In this document: positions 23,960-36,094 of the stretch, piece by piece
Layout: the number at the start of each line of letters is the position of its first letter
Numbering within the stretch: the first letter of the stretch is position 1
Origin: Microthyrium microscopicum
Lineage: Eukaryota > Ascomycota > Dothideomycetes > Microthyriales > Microthyriaceae
Assembly (NCBI GenBank): GCA_010405405.1
Contig: MU004239.1
Coordinates: 918,713-982,712 of the forward strand
Length of the DNA stretch: 64,000 nucleotides
Direction: 5' to 3'
Made by a program: the position numbers and the translations under genes
Notes under the pieces: generated by a model
Seen by the model: only the letters and a program-made list of their open reading frames with translations
The model's database searches: none
Told to the model about the DNA's origin: nothing

Positions 23960-25870
23960 CTAGTTATCATCTATTCGGGAGCATGAGCCAAATTTGAGAA
24001 TCATCTTCCCCACTACAGCATATCCACCGAGTCCAGGTACCAGGAAAACGCCATAGATAGCGGCCAACACAAGCGTGACTGCGATGAACGCGTATGCTGA
24101 ACCGAACCAACTAAAATCATTAATACAAATTCTGCGTGATCTTCACGATGTCATTGTTGAATGTGGCGATTAAAACTATAGCCGAATGCCAAATAAAGAG
24201 CACTTCACCACAGTGGCAAACACAACAGCATTACCAACGATATCGCTCAAGGGAGTTCTTACTCTGAGTCTTTGAATATGTCTCCATAGCCATCCTGGAG
24301 ACTTTCCGTCAGCGCTGGAGATATGAAACCACAAAGCATTCCCACCGCTAGCCACGACATTGTAAACCCTCTTTCAACACTAGTGCTTTCAGTTCCCTTG
24401 CTAAACTTTGAAAGTATGCCGAGAAGACCCACGGATAAGCAACCAAAAATAATTGGGGCTATGATTCGCAGCAGCCATCTGGATTTCTTCAAGGTTGAGG
24501 AAGAAGATATGTTTCTAGCACCGGGCTGTAGTTCCCAACTACTGGTAGGGCCATCATCAACCTTTTGTTTGGTTTTGAATCTTGGGCAACTAGGGATCAA
24601 AACTGTCGGCTGAATCTTTTTGATCAAATCTTCCTTGTACATAACCATAGACTGGAGTGATTGAGCACTGCTCGCTCCATAATTTGGGTTCTTCAGGTGG
24701 AAATAAGGTGTCTGGCCTACAAGATGATTTTCGGTAATGTCTTCTACAATCCAAGGTCCCGGTTGCGTTTTGATCTTCACACGGTCGGCATTAGCATCCT
24801 GACCTGAAGTATCCGGACCAAGGTGGCCGGTGAAGCCCTTGAATATGCCACCTCGGCGTATCGCTTCTTCCTGGGAATTGTCAGTGCATAGCGATCGAAA
24901 TGGCGCCAGCTAATACTGGTAGATCAGCAAGGTCTTCCGAATTAGACATGCAAAAGGAAGATTTAGATTTAGGGTGAACTACACGATGACTTACCATCAT
25001 CTCCGACCGAACCATATACAAGGTCGGGTAATCGACAGCGACCAATTGAGCCAACAAGTTTAGTAAAGACATCAGGATATACTGAGACGTACCTAGGTAG
25101 TTAGCATCGGGCTTTTCCGACCAATCTGTCGATGAGTTTGTGCTCTCTTTGGCCTGATGATTCTCACACGGCGTCAATACCATGTGATACTAAAGCAACA
25201 TATTATCACATTTCAAAACCTGGGAGTGATACGAAGTTGGATCGGCAAACTCACCGGGATTACGGTCAAACCGAAAGCTGCATAACCAAATACTTGGACT
25301 TGATTACCCCTGGCACGGTAAAGAGTGATGCTTGCATAAACTGTTTGGACGATCGCGATTGCCGCTTTGGTAAAACTATATGAAGCGGATACTTCAAACT
25401 TCATGGATTTGTCCGCTTGGAAGTTTATGACTGCATCACTAGGAACCTATAAGAAAATTAGCGCTGCTTATTTTAGCTGATTAGTGTTGTATATAGCGAG
25501 GGACAAAGCGCGAATCTCTTGGCAGATTGAAAAGATCAGACATTGGTAGGATGTCTATTTATATCATCAAAGATTAAGTGAGGTGACAAGAGAGGAAGAT
25601 AATGCGAAGGAGAACTTACATAGGCAAATTCATAGCCCTTAGGCATGGTATAAACACCATGTATTTTGCAAACGCGTTCCTTGATACTAGTTTTGTTCTG
25701 CAAAGTACCAAAATCTCGAGTCCAAGGAGGATTTCGCACTTGGTAGACGAGTTTCTCGTCACTGAAATCAGATACAAGACCACCTTGGGCGGATGGTCTG
25801 TTGACTCGTTAGTATAAAAGTATTGAAATTAGTCAACTAGGCGAGATTTTGTTACATACGATTTGACCAT
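23960..25870 (-). CDS. Multi-pass membrane protein of unknown function
   Basis: Six exons deduced: 25870-25860, 25797-25620, 25446-25255, 25189-24995, 24870-24263 and 24110-23960, all GT-AG, giving 444 aa. The start (MVKSPS) lies on an 11-nt first exon and is the least certain part. Hydrophobic spans appear at SFTKAAIAIVQTVYASITLY, VFGYAAFGLTVIP, YILMSLLNLLAQLVAV, LLRIIAPIIFGCLSVGLLGI, FTMSWLAVGMLCGFISPAL and AYAFIAVTLVLAAIYGVFLV. The linker EEAIRRGGIFKGFTGHLG after span 3 is, as I remember it, a conserved feature of a widespread uncharacterised fungal membrane family. No catalytic motif is visible. It is divergent from the class II aldolase gene, with about 170 bp between the starts, so the two may share a promoter. 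Confidence 0.7.
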
Positions 25871-26042
25871 CGGCTGTGCTGTAGGCGCCTCCTATGACGG
25901 CTCATAACGGCCACCCTGGCCACTTCACCAAATTGGATAGTACTACTATAATTACATCACCAGTGCTTGAAACATCGACCTCAAAGGATTCTTCAACAAC
26001 TAAACTTCATTGACATACCAGGGCAGATAATCGATTTTCGCC

Positions 26043-27123
26043 ATGTCTACAGGATATTTCGGCGACAGAGAGACTCTCTATCTAGACAACCTCTTCTGGG
26101 GGCTCATCACAAGCTCTCATATCTTGCACAAGCATGGCATCTTCGACGCATATGGGCACGTTTCGGTGCGAAACCCGGACAATCCATCAAACTTTTTTAT
26201 TCCCATGAATATGGCTCCTGCCCTACTCTCCTCAGCCGATGAGATTATCGAATGCAAGGTCGAGGATGGCGAACCAGCAGAGAAGACAGACAAACCCCAG
26301 TTTAGCGAGAAATATATTCACAGGTTTGCCTTTCCTTCTCAGACGTTTCAGTTTTTCTAACTGCGTCAGCGAAATATACAAAAAGTTTCCCAGCGTCAAC
26401 GCTGTCGTACACAGTCACTGCAGTGATGTGTTACCGTATTGCATCACCGATGTACCCTTAAAGGCGCCAATTCATACGACTGGTTTCTTGGGTACGGACT
26501 TGCAAAGCTTCGAAATGCAGTAAATCTAATTCATGAAAATAGGACCAGAGGAAGTACCAGTCTGGGATATTGCTAGTGTTTATTCAAGCAGCGACAAGCG
26601 ACACGATCTCCTGGTTCGCAACACCACCCATGGACATGCTCTAGCTGCTGCTTTCAAGCCATCGACAAGCGGTGCATTCATCTACTCCAAGATGCGCTCT
26701 GCCTTACCGACCCAATTAGGAGGGTCGACTGCGACCGAGCCAGTGAACGTGCCAAATCACCCCGTTGTGTTGATGCGTGGTCACGGCTTCACCACATGCG
26801 CTGACGGGCTGGAGGCGGTAGTATATCAAGCGATCTATACGCGTGAAGCAGCCAAGGTTACGACGACTGCTTTGTCGAACAGCCAGGCTTGGAGCCAGAA
26901 GGCTTTGGTCGGCCAGATCGACGTTCAAGGTGCGGGCAAAATCAAGGATGCCAAATTGAAGGACGAAGGAAAGGGTCTGCACTTGTTGAGTGCAAGAGAA
27001 GTAGATGATACACTGCACTTCATCAGAGACACCAAGATGAGACCATGGGGTTTGTGGCTACGAGAGGTCGAGGTTGATCCTATGTATCAGAATAACGCCA
27101 AGAGGGAGGATAGCAAACTCTAG
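26043..27123 (+). CDS. Class II aldolase/adducin-family protein
   Basis: Exons 26043-26323, 26370-26491 and 26543-27123; introns are 46 and 51 nt. The product is 327 aa. Class II aldolases use a divalent metal bound by His residues. The first His pair is in AVVHSHCSD (about residue 110) and the third in VLMRGHGFT (about residue 212), with the early GHVSVRNPDNP motif typical of the fold. The usual substrates are sugar phosphates or hydroxy-acids in the cytosol; fungal homologues are mostly uncharacterised. The C-terminal part after residue 240 is charged (KDAKLKDEGKGLH) and ends with a RPWGLWLREVEVDP tail. It shares a short divergent promoter with the membrane-protein gene at 25870. Confidence 0.85.
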
Positions 27124-27366
27124 ATAGCCGTTGTGTGCCCATTCAATATCCTGTATTCTATTTCGATCATTCCAAAACCTGTTCTCTGGCGTCTCTTTGT
27201 TATCTGATTTGAGTGCACTAGATTTTTCCATAGCTTCAGCAGAGCTTTGCTTTGAGAACCATGCCATTTGTGATCAAATATCAATTGAAGAAGGATCTAG
27301 CTGAACACTTGCTATCGAGGTGTGCTGACGGCACACTCTTTCAGATTAAGCCAAGACCCGTCTAGC

Positions 27367-30322
27367 TCACGATGCGTCCTTTGGATCAGCGCTTATCTTC
27401 AGTAAATCGCCACTCTCTCCATAGCCCAGCGAGTCGACAGGCACCGATCTGCCATTACCAGCCATGATTCTTTTCCTTCCATGTGTGTCTGCCCACTCTT
27501 TCGTACTAGACTTGGATGTGGAGAGGCTGTCTGATCCACTCGTCGCGGCAGCTCGCTCTGTCATAATTCTACCAGCAGAAGTGGCATTGAGATAACGCTT
27601 CATCTTGGCTGGACCGGTTTGTCTGAATATGATTGCGAAGCAGCTAAGTGCCAGAGATGTGGCGAGCAATACAAGAGTGATGATTGCTGGGATGGCATAA
27701 ACCATATGGTATTTGATCCTGTTGCGATACTGAGTGACTGGAACTTGGATGGGATTGCCTGTGGAATCTCTCTTGGATTTGGAGCCGGCAGATGACGGAG
27801 CAAGAGACTTGGTCCCTACCACCGCATTTGCCAGCAAGTCCGTGGCTATCAGGTCCAAGATTTTGCCTGTGGTTTCTGCCTTGGAACTTAAGTTCTGCCA
27901 GCGCCGGAACATGGCCAGATTGGTGCTGCCGCTGTAGTCTATCATCACTGTGCCTGTAGAGCCAAGATTGTTTTGTGCAGCAGCTATCGAGTCTACAGGT
28001 ATATCAATAGCAGGCAGGTTCTGGTAGGAGGTTGCTCCAAGTGATCCTAGTCCTCCATCGCCAGGTAGCCACAGGTGGTTCGCTCGTAAAGTTGTCAGAT
28101 TCACATCTCCTTTAGCGGCCTCGGGCGAGACAATGCCCCAAAGTGGTTGTATATCTGCTATTGGCGATTCAGTGTATTCGACGCCCCATAGTGGTTTATC
28201 TTCCTCTTTGGCGTAGGTCTTTGGCTCTATGTGTGTGACGCTTAGTCCCGAAAGATCATCGGTGGCATTAAAGTTAAATGTAACAGTCTTGATGATCGCT
28301 CTTGACGCACTAATACACTATCTCCGAGTTAGCATGATTCAGGCCAAGCAATGAGAAATAAAAAAACGTACAGAATACATGGGAATAGTCCAGTCACTGC
28401 CTGGATAAGCCATCAGGTCATCTACACCATCTTTCCGGCGTGGCATTGCTAGTATGAGGCTACACACAGCCGCAAAATTTGTGATGTTTGCAAAATCTTG
28501 TCCCCCAGCACCTTCGCAAAGCAAGCCTGAACAATGCTGTTAGTACAAATTGGAAGATAAGCCCACGAATCCAGATTGGAACTACGTACTGACATCACTC
28601 CAGTCATCGGAAGTGACATTGGCGGGATTTGGATAAAGGGCTGGCTCGCCGGAAACTGTGGTGTTTGAATATGTCAAGTTCGTTGGTGCAACGGGCTGTT
28701 CCAGGAAATCGAGATAGTAGCCATAGCTACTTGATGACATTTTGTGTGGCGTTATCGTCATGAACGTGCTGGTAGGTCTACCGTCGGAATAAACAAATGG
28801 AAACTCTTTGCCCATGGTAGAGTTCAAATATTTGAACGCATGTGGCGAGTTTGGGTCGTCAGGATTATGTAGATTGGTTACATTCATGAATCCTAACAGA
28901 AAATTAGTTTGGATCGGCAATAAAAGAGCCCAAAGAAGGGAAATTCCTGCTGATATGCTTGAAAGCAAAGACGAAGCATTGATGGGTAATAAGGATGTAA
29001 GAGATGAGACTTTCGAAGATAGGAACTTACCCATAGACCACATATTATTCAGAAATGCGCCTTTGTACGCTCTGGTCCAAAAATCTGGATTTTTCTGTGT
29101 ATCATTGCGATCATATTCGGGGTAATGGTCCTTGTCAAAATTGACAAACCCCCCATGATCAACAAGTCGGAGGTTCATATAATCTGAGCCAAACTGGGTG
29201 CCCGGGCCATTATTGGTTGGAACTGTGAAGTCAAGTGTGAGATTAGTATCAACACAAGTGCTCACTGGCTCAATGAACAAGATGTCTTCTTTCCAGCTGC
29301 TCCCATAGGCTGTGACCGGAGGAGCAGTATGGTTTCGAAAACCAACTCCGCCATTAACAGTATCGACGATGAGTCCTTCAATCACTTCAAGTCTGTCATT
29401 GAGAGCCAGGCTGCTTATGGTCCGAAAGGCACCGACTGCATAGGTCGGCAGATTGTATGCGTTGGTGTTGTTGAATGTCATGTTGACATTTTCCAGAGCC
29501 CATGCGGTCGAGCGCCATTGTATATCAAATGGACCTGAAACAGAATCGCCAAGAGCTCCGACACCGCTCTGGAAAAGATCTACTGTCTTTTGGGGAACAT
29601 AAGTGTCGTAATTGCCATTAACGTCATAATAGCCACCTGTTGCGTTCCTGAAGGTTGTGATATTGGTATCAGAATGTGGGCATGCTGCCGGGTCGAAAGC
29701 GCCACAGATCCGGCTCCAGCCTACTGAGCTGTTACGGGGCTGGGTCCCCGCGCCGAAAAAACTTTTATCGGCGATGTAATGGAAGGTTTGTAGAGTTGTA
29801 TGACTGTCGGCAACGACTTGCTCGTAAAGACCTAAAGGGGTCACAATCGCGGTAATTGCGATAAGTATTGTTGTGAACAGACTGATCCATTTTGATATGT
29901 TCACAGAAGTCATCACTCCTGATGAAGCAGCAGAATCCGTTTGTAAGATCGTCGGCCATAGCGAGGAGTGGAGTTGTTTTCCTATCACGGACCTGATGCT
30001 GGTTCAGTATTCTTGTGGTCAACTGAAGAGAAACTCGTAGCTTGCTGAAGGTCTTCAACCGGCTAAAGATCAAGCATATCTGGTACTTACCACGAAACTG
30101 CACTGGTAGTAAAGGTTTGATCTCGCTCACGCAGCGATCCAACGAGTAGGAGAGCAAATATGTTTGGGATTAGGAACTTGACTGAGAGGAGCGTCAACAA
30201 GTTATAGAATGTGACAGTGCTTTCTAGCATTGCTTACCGATAACTATTGCAGCTGCAATTATACCCGAGACTTGACCAACAGTCAAGCCTGTGGTATGAA
30301 GCATGTCAGTGACCACAGCCAT
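27367..30322 (-). CDS. Large multi-exon membrane protein with a glycosylated ectodomain, unknown function
   Basis: Six exons deduced: 30322-30238, 30181-30091, 29992-29031, 28892-28590, 28526-28372 and 28317-27367, all GT-AG and frame-consistent, giving 848 aa. An N-terminal hydrophobic region (GIIAAAIVIVKFLIPNIFALLLVGSL) is followed by LWPTILQTDSA and a span (FTTILIAITAIVTPLGLYE). A long extracellular-type domain follows with many N-glycosylation sequons (NSS, NIT, NMT, NLT, NTT) and several Cys. Near the C-terminus a last span (VYAIPAIITLVLLATSLALS) precedes a Ser/Thr-rich cytosolic tail. The ITAIVTPLGLYE segment is shared by a common fungal family of undefined role. Intron 3 (28893-29030, 138 nt) is long for this genome. 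Confidence 0.75.
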
Positions 30323-30997
30323 TGTAGTGAATCTTGCAATAGCAACCAGATTCAAGCAACCATCTCCAATGACAGAAAGAGATCAAGAAGAAAAGGACAA
30401 AATCAGACAAGCCTCGGGAGGCTCAATCTTCGATGCAAGAATTCAGGAGTTTAGTATTGATCAGCATGTTTGCCGGTTGACAGACAATTCCATACTCCCC
30501 CCTTAAAAAGACAATGCCGTATTTTTCGCTTGGCAAGGCACATCAAGCTCTGAAAATCGCCTTTTGACTCACGAGAGGAAATTGAACCTTTTGGTCGTGT
30601 CGCTTTCCCCTGTCTTCACAACGTTTCATGCGTTGATAGCGCATGTGGCGTTCAGCCTTACCTATCATTCACAGATGATCCTCGCGATATCAATGAATTG
30701 GCTTGTTCCCTGTGCATGCAGCTAAGCCACTCCATGGGAGACAGAACGGACCAAGCCAGTTTCCAGTCGATTGACATTGGACAACAGCTCAAAGCGAATG
30801 CCTTTTATAGCAAGGTTGCCGGTAATGATTAGACACATGATATGGCAACAAGAGAACAAGTGATCGGCCATGTGGCTGTTCTGCATCAAAGCGGACTGTA
30901 TGAAGGCGTTGACGGTTGGATACGAGCTTGGCCTTGGCCTTTTCGGTCCATTCGTGATGGGAATTTGCCGCGTCGAAGTTTGGCCTTGCTCGCCCTA

Positions 30998-31144
30998 CCG
31001 TTTTCACCCTTTGAGTTCGAACACGGTAGCGCGGTTTTTTAGGCGAGGTTTGTCCGTGAGCTATAGCGAGTCACTGCCTAAGTTCGATGCGCCACCAGCA
31101 AGGAAAACCGCGCTACCGTGTTCGAACTCAAAGGGTAAAAACGG
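30998..31144. repeat. Near-perfect 41-bp inverted repeat with 65-nt spacer (MITE-like)
   Basis: The arm 30998-31038 and the reverse complement of 31104-31144 match at 40 of 41 positions, starting CCGTTTT and ending GCGGTTTT, with a central TTCGAA palindrome. The spacer is itself partly palindromic around GTGAGCTATAGCGAGTCAC. High identity implies recent origin. No transposase and no clear target duplication were seen. Confidence 0.9.
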
Positions 31145-31770
31145 TATCATCACGAAGTTTGCGTATCCTCAAAGTTCGACATGAACAATTGTAGGAAAGC
31201 CTAGGCTAGACCTGCGGCTACTGCCGGGGCGATATCTAAACTTAGTACTGCTGGCATTTGAAGTCTGGGCACTGTGTGGTTGAGGAGAAGGGTATGAATA
31301 CTCAAATGTCTGCCTCCGCCAGTTTTCTCCAAAATCAACGCAGATCGAGTAGTAGTAGTGAGGCTGGAACAAAGCCCGCATTCTTCCTTCAGATAATTTG
31401 CTTCGTTATTGGTATGCTTTGTAGAAGATGAAACCTGCCTTTAACAGTGGTAATGTCGGACTGACTGGCAATGTCAGGCTGGATAGCTATGCGAGTCGCT
31501 CTGAATGGCGTTGCTATTGATATCGCGTATCATATTCATGCATCAAGCAGCGAAAACAGGCATAAGCGAGAGGCCGTTGAAGCTCATGCACCTTGCTCGT
31601 GGCCGCCGTTGAATTTCCCATCGCCCTTGCCAGGAGGCCTACCTTTTACATTCGTTTAGTAGTTTAAGAACCCTCTCAATCGCCGAGTGTTCGCATTGTA
31701 AGGTCTGGTGTTCGGTCGTTGTTGGTCAAGCCGACCAATCTTTCAGGATCGAGCTCGAGATACATAGGGG

Positions 31771-31827
31771 TGATTATGGTAGCTCCTTCGAATAACTGCG
31801 CGATTCCAGGCCTATATACCATAATCA
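31771..31827. repeat. Short inverted repeat TGATTATGGTA / TACCATAATCA
   Basis: Eleven-base arms pair perfectly across a spacer of about 35 nt. It lies 240 nt upstream of the start at 32064 and could be a promoter element or chance. Confidence 0.4.
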
Positions 31828-32063
31828 AAGAATATTATCGACTTGAAAGTCAAAATGATCAAATACATCTATTTAGGATCGACGGCAGGGAGTTGGGAAC
31901 TTGTGGGACCGTGAGGTTGGAGTTGGCCCTTTTGGCAAAACGCGTCCAACTTCACGTCACCACTTTTGCAGCAATCCATTGTCCATCTCTCCAATGTCCT
32001 CCACCACCATATCATATGCCTCTAACAATGTCCTGATCGGAACCCTATCCCAATTGAGCATCA

Positions 32064-32925
32064 ATGGATGGTGCGGAGCAGCTTGTATCTGGGGATGACG
32101 GCGAATCCAGCCTGCCGCAAGGCACTGGCAACTTTGTCCTTGGACTTCTTCGTTTGCTCTGGCCGGCGATCGCGTATCCAACATATTGGCTTTGGCGACT
32201 GGTTGTAATCATTGTACAACCAGTCAAATACATGTTGCAGTTGCTAGCGATACCGTTCATTCTGCTGAAGCGAGCGATCTTTGCGCTGGTTTTGATGCCT
32301 TTCAGGCTCATCATGAAGTTTGAGGTACGTTCTTATAGTCTGTGGATCACATTGCGTTGTGAATTGACGCTGTCCTTCATTGTACCAACAAATATCTCTT
32401 TTAGCTTATCCAATTCAATCGTATCTCCTTCCCCTCTATCCATTCCCCTAAGCTAGGAATCGGACCAGCCCATACGTCCCTCACCCACCAGGCTCAGCAC
32501 ATCCTCTCTCGCCCAAGCTAACAAACCTATCCTAGGCAATCCTGACCTTCATATTCGTTGCCATCCTCATCGGCGGAGCCGCCGGCCTCATCCTATACTT
32601 CACGTCTAGCCTCACAGACCAGCTCCTTGGTCTCCAGCCGCCAGCGAAACCTTCGAAAACCTCACACTCGCCTCTTGAGAAAGATGGCTTACCCAGGAGC
32701 GTAGCAGAGTACCGCAAGTCGCGCCAGCGAAAGAAGAAACAGCAGGATAAACAGGTACAAAGTCCTAGAGAAGAACGCATGTTTCGGGACATGATGGCTA
32801 GTGCTTCCGGCACAGATGTCAGGCAGTCCAATAGTGCGTGGGACTCAGCGGGGTTTTCTGGCCGGTTGCCACTGTCGACACAGACGATACTGGAAGAGGA
32901 TGATTCGAGCAGTAGTGCTAGTTGA
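32064..32925 (+). CDS. Small multi-span membrane protein, unknown function
   Basis: Exons 32064-32324 and 32536-32925, joined in phase 0; the 211-nt intron is long for this genome. The product is 216 aa. Three hydrophobic segments occupy about residues 23-110: NFVLGLLRLLWPAIAYPTYW, KYMLQLLAIPFILLKRAIFA and ILTFIFVAILIGGAAGLILY. A soluble C-terminal half follows that is basic (EYRKSRQRKKKQQDKQ) and then acidic and Ser-rich (TILEEDDSSSSAS). I do not recognise a named family; similar small proteins occur across ascomycetes as hypothetical proteins. The basic patch after the last span suggests a cytosolic C-terminus. It is convergent with the 7-TM gene. Confidence 0.72.
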
Positions 32926-33430
32926 GTCGTGTGGACTTACAGTACGGCGGCAAAACAGGAACCTAGGAGGCCATATTTCTAATGACGAGATGCAAACCTA
33001 ACAAAGCACCGCCTGATATATCAGAATCAATACCAATGCTGGCCGATTTGCTTGAAGGAAATTATGTATAGCGAGCATCTCTGGGCTGTGAGGAAATGAA
33101 GCCATGCTTTCTCAATACTCCTGAACTGGTGACGCGCAGCGCAAATAGCCGATCAGGCCCTCCAGATTCACACTGGAAACGCGCACATCAAAACAAAGAA
33201 AAGGCCTTCAGTGGACAACTGGACACAAGTTCATCCATGGAAATGGTATATAATTCTATTGTTCTTTGAGCTCTGAACCAAGAAGATGGACCTCCAGGCC
33301 ATAATAGTACATCCGCTTAGTACCTCCGCCTAGAGCTTCGTATCGGATGATTCTAACTACCACACCGCGTATTGTACACAGTCCATTCCTCATTGGATTC
33401 TCCAACCATTCATGGTGACAGCAGTCTGGC
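32926..33430. other. Intergenic region between convergent genes
   Basis: It holds the 3' flanks of the small membrane protein and the 7-TM gene. No coding signal. Confidence 0.45.
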
Positions 33431-35140
33431 TCACACACTTGAGGGGCCATAGGCTTCGCAGTCGAATGGTTCAATCATCATCGGTGCGAAAGAATTATTT
33501 GCAAAAGTCAAATCGCTAGACGTAGTCGCTGAACTCAACCGCTTTGAATTGGCGGTAGGCCTTGCTTCTTCGATTAAAGAATTGCCAGAACGTGCGTTTA
33601 TGACACTGCTCGGATTATCACTCTCCTCACTCTTCTCCCGCTCCTCGCGCTTTTCTCGTATGAATTGCTGCATGACACTTTCGCGTCTGGACTGCTGGTT
33701 CTTTTCAAGGCTACGGAGCAAGCTGGACCGGCGCGAGTTGCGCTTCAATTGGTCGCTATACCGACGCTGCTGCTGAGTGAGTGCAGTCAATGGGATGTCG
33801 TCTGTGAGATGCGATGGGGTCTCATGGCTTTCACGAGCGTCCTCAATGATTGCGTCAATTCTCTCTGGGTAGTGCCCAGCGCCTGCACTGGGGGAGTTGT
33901 ACGTTTGACCACTGAAGTGTGGGCTGCGAGGGCTGTTGAAATGTTGGTGGCGAGGACTGTTGAAGTGCTGGCTATGAGGACTTCTGAGACTTTGATCGCG
34001 GCTGGACGTTCGTATGGTGAGTAGGTTTTCATTCCGTTTTGTGGCTTTGTCTGCTGGGTTGTTGCTGAATATATGGACCACAATCACATTGACAAACACT
34101 GACATCTTAATTAGTCGTTACCAAAGCGAAGGCATCGTGAAACTAACCGTCAATATGGCACATCAAGTAGAATAACCAACTTTGCTCTCGGCCATGCAAA
34201 AGTACGAGAACAAGGAAGTTGATGAGGGTGGGAATAATGGTCAGAAAGACTGTTAGACCAAGTTTGAGCAAGAGGAGCTCTGTGTTACCAGCGGTTCGTC
34301 CATTTAGTGGTGTCTGTTTCGTTAGCTCTTATACATAGACGAAATGGGCATTCTTACCAAGTAGACTGGGCAGGAAGTGGCCACGTCGGCGCTATATAAC
34401 TGCCGCGATGGGCGTTGCGCTCTTCTGGGAAGAAGGCGGAATATCCAATTTCGGAACTTGTAATGCCATTTTGCGACATCGTTCAGGACTGGATAATGGC
34501 CGATGGTGCAAGCGCCCATGGCGAAGAAGACGGTGACCAAGAGAAAAGAGAAGGCGAAGAACCAGAAGAAGACATGGTAGATGAGAAAGATGGGTTGGAT
34601 GATTTGGCAGGTGTTGGCGCTGCCAAATTCACCATCTCCTCGAGTGATACCGGCATGAACAATCGCTCCAATCGTGCCGACCAATGCGGCAATGGAATAG
34701 CCGCCCCAGATGTAATCAATCCGGAAGCGCTGGACGACGGGACAGCTGCCCTTGGAGCATCTACGACAGGCACGCAATGCATGCAACGACTCTATAAAGT
34801 ACCAAAAGACGAGGCACTTACTCACAATGAGCATGAGCGTGGAAAAAACTGCCCCAACGCTACACGCCATTGCGGCACCGCAGTCCTTCAAGTGCTCCAA
34901 GAGCAAGTCGCCGCCGATGGTCGAGATGGCGCAGAAGATACTGGCCAAGAAGAGGAGAGGAGGGCGTCGGCGATGGCCTTTTTGACCGAGAACGTTCAGT
35001 CGGGTACCAAACAAGACACACAAAAAGCCCGCAGCGAGACAGGAGGTCACATAGAAGACCAGAGATTTGCCAAAATCGGCTGTTGGCATTGGCGTTGCCT
35101 CGAGATGAGGCGCGCCCGGGTGTCTGCTTGTTGGGGCCAT
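33431..35140 (-). CDS. Seven-transmembrane receptor-like protein with a long Ser/Arg-rich tail
   Basis: Exons 35140-34358, 34313-34148 and 34098-33431; introns are 44 and 49 nt, and the product is 538 aa. Seven hydrophobic spans are visible in order, beginning with LVFYVTSCLAAGFLCVLFG, LLFLASIFCAISTIGGDLLL and SVGAVFSTLMLIVSKCLVFW. The seventh is completed across the exon 2/3 junction (SWLFYLMCHIDVFVNVIVVH). The cytosolic tail of over 200 residues has repeated His/Phe/Asn/Ser/Pro units (SPRHQHFNSPRSPHFS), RRxS phosphosite-like motifs and a charged helix (QQFIREKREEREKSEES). The layout suggests a G-protein-coupled-receptor-like role. I saw no motif assigning it to a defined fungal receptor class (no CFEM domain). 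A start two codons upstream (MKMAPT) is possible. Confidence 0.72.
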
Positions 35141-36094
35141 TTTCATGTGGTTGTGTGGAAAGGAGAATAGAAGAATTTTGTGGGCGTGATAGCTTTGGTG
35201 GTGAGTGGGCAGCCAGTCAACTGGGAAAGGCAGTAACGACCACCACCTCGACTGGGAGAAACGCTCCTTCCTCCCCAAGCCCAAGAATCCATATTGGAAA
35301 TGGGGTTCCCATAAAGTTCTTCGCCTGAAGACCGTGATGATAGTTTATATCGAGCGCGCTGGCATGATTAAGAGTTTCTATCGCCCAAGGCATACTCCTT
35401 TAGACAGTTGATGACATGGAATAGATATCAAATCAGTCATCATGATCGTTTGTCTTGAAATCGAAGAACGGAGATGGATGGTTACACGCGCGGCTTTCCT
35501 GACAATGCTACTGACATTTACAAACGCCTTCTGGAGATATATTATATCGGCGACATCGACACTGTAGCATAGATCTGGGATAATAAACTGGGCCACGCCG
35601 TTTGCTGAAGATGGAGCTAGACGTTTCTGGGCGGAAAACACTGCCATTTTGTACTGTTCATAGCCACGACATAATCCTCATTCCACATTTCCCACATACA
35701 CCTCGCCATCTCTTTCCTATCACAATTGTCTGTTGGCCTGATTTGTCTTCGGAAGCAGTTCCGATGAGAATGATCACAGAACCACAGACACAAGCATCTG
35801 AATAACATATGACAAAAAATTGTATATCAAATCACTGCCTCACTGCCCATCGACATCTTCTATTCTTCCAAATCGACATCTCTGTAACTCCTATAAATCT
35901 CCAGGCTTCCTCCTCCAAAGATGCAACAGTTCAGAACTTCGGCACTCTGTTCTTCCATCTCACGGACTCAATCATCCACCAACCTCCCCCCATATTAGCC
36001 ACGATCTACCACGATCTCCACCACAGCCTTCTTCACTCACAAGCAGGCTCGACAAGCATCATACTCCAACTACAAATAACGCCATCGAACAGCC
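35141..36094. other. Intergenic region
   Basis: It contains the promoter of the 7-TM gene and a pyrimidine-rich leader (35860-36080) before the small Cys-rich frame at 36095. The overlapping frames at 35809-36140 are low-complexity leader sequence. Confidence 0.4.

Larger units (their letters stand above)
30323..32063. other. Intergenic region containing an inverted repeat
   Basis: No protein-coding gene supported. The notable content is the inverted repeat at 30998-31144 and a minor one at 31771-31827. Open frames across 30789-31184 are made by the repeat arms and have no protein features. Confidence 0.5.

Noticed and set aside
24871-24915. Earlier acceptor in the membrane-protein gene adding LAPFRSLCTDNSQ before EEAIRRGG
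   Set aside because: It is in frame and possible, but the downstream acceptor CCCAG joins the spans to EEAIRRGG as I expect for the family.
30789-31184. Short open frames across the 31-kb inverted repeat
   Set aside because: They arise from the repeat arms read in several frames and have no protein features.
34415-35170. Plus-strand open frame of 251 codons
   Set aside because: It is antisense to the first exon of the 7-TM gene, whose hydrophobic spans and splice joins are far better supported.
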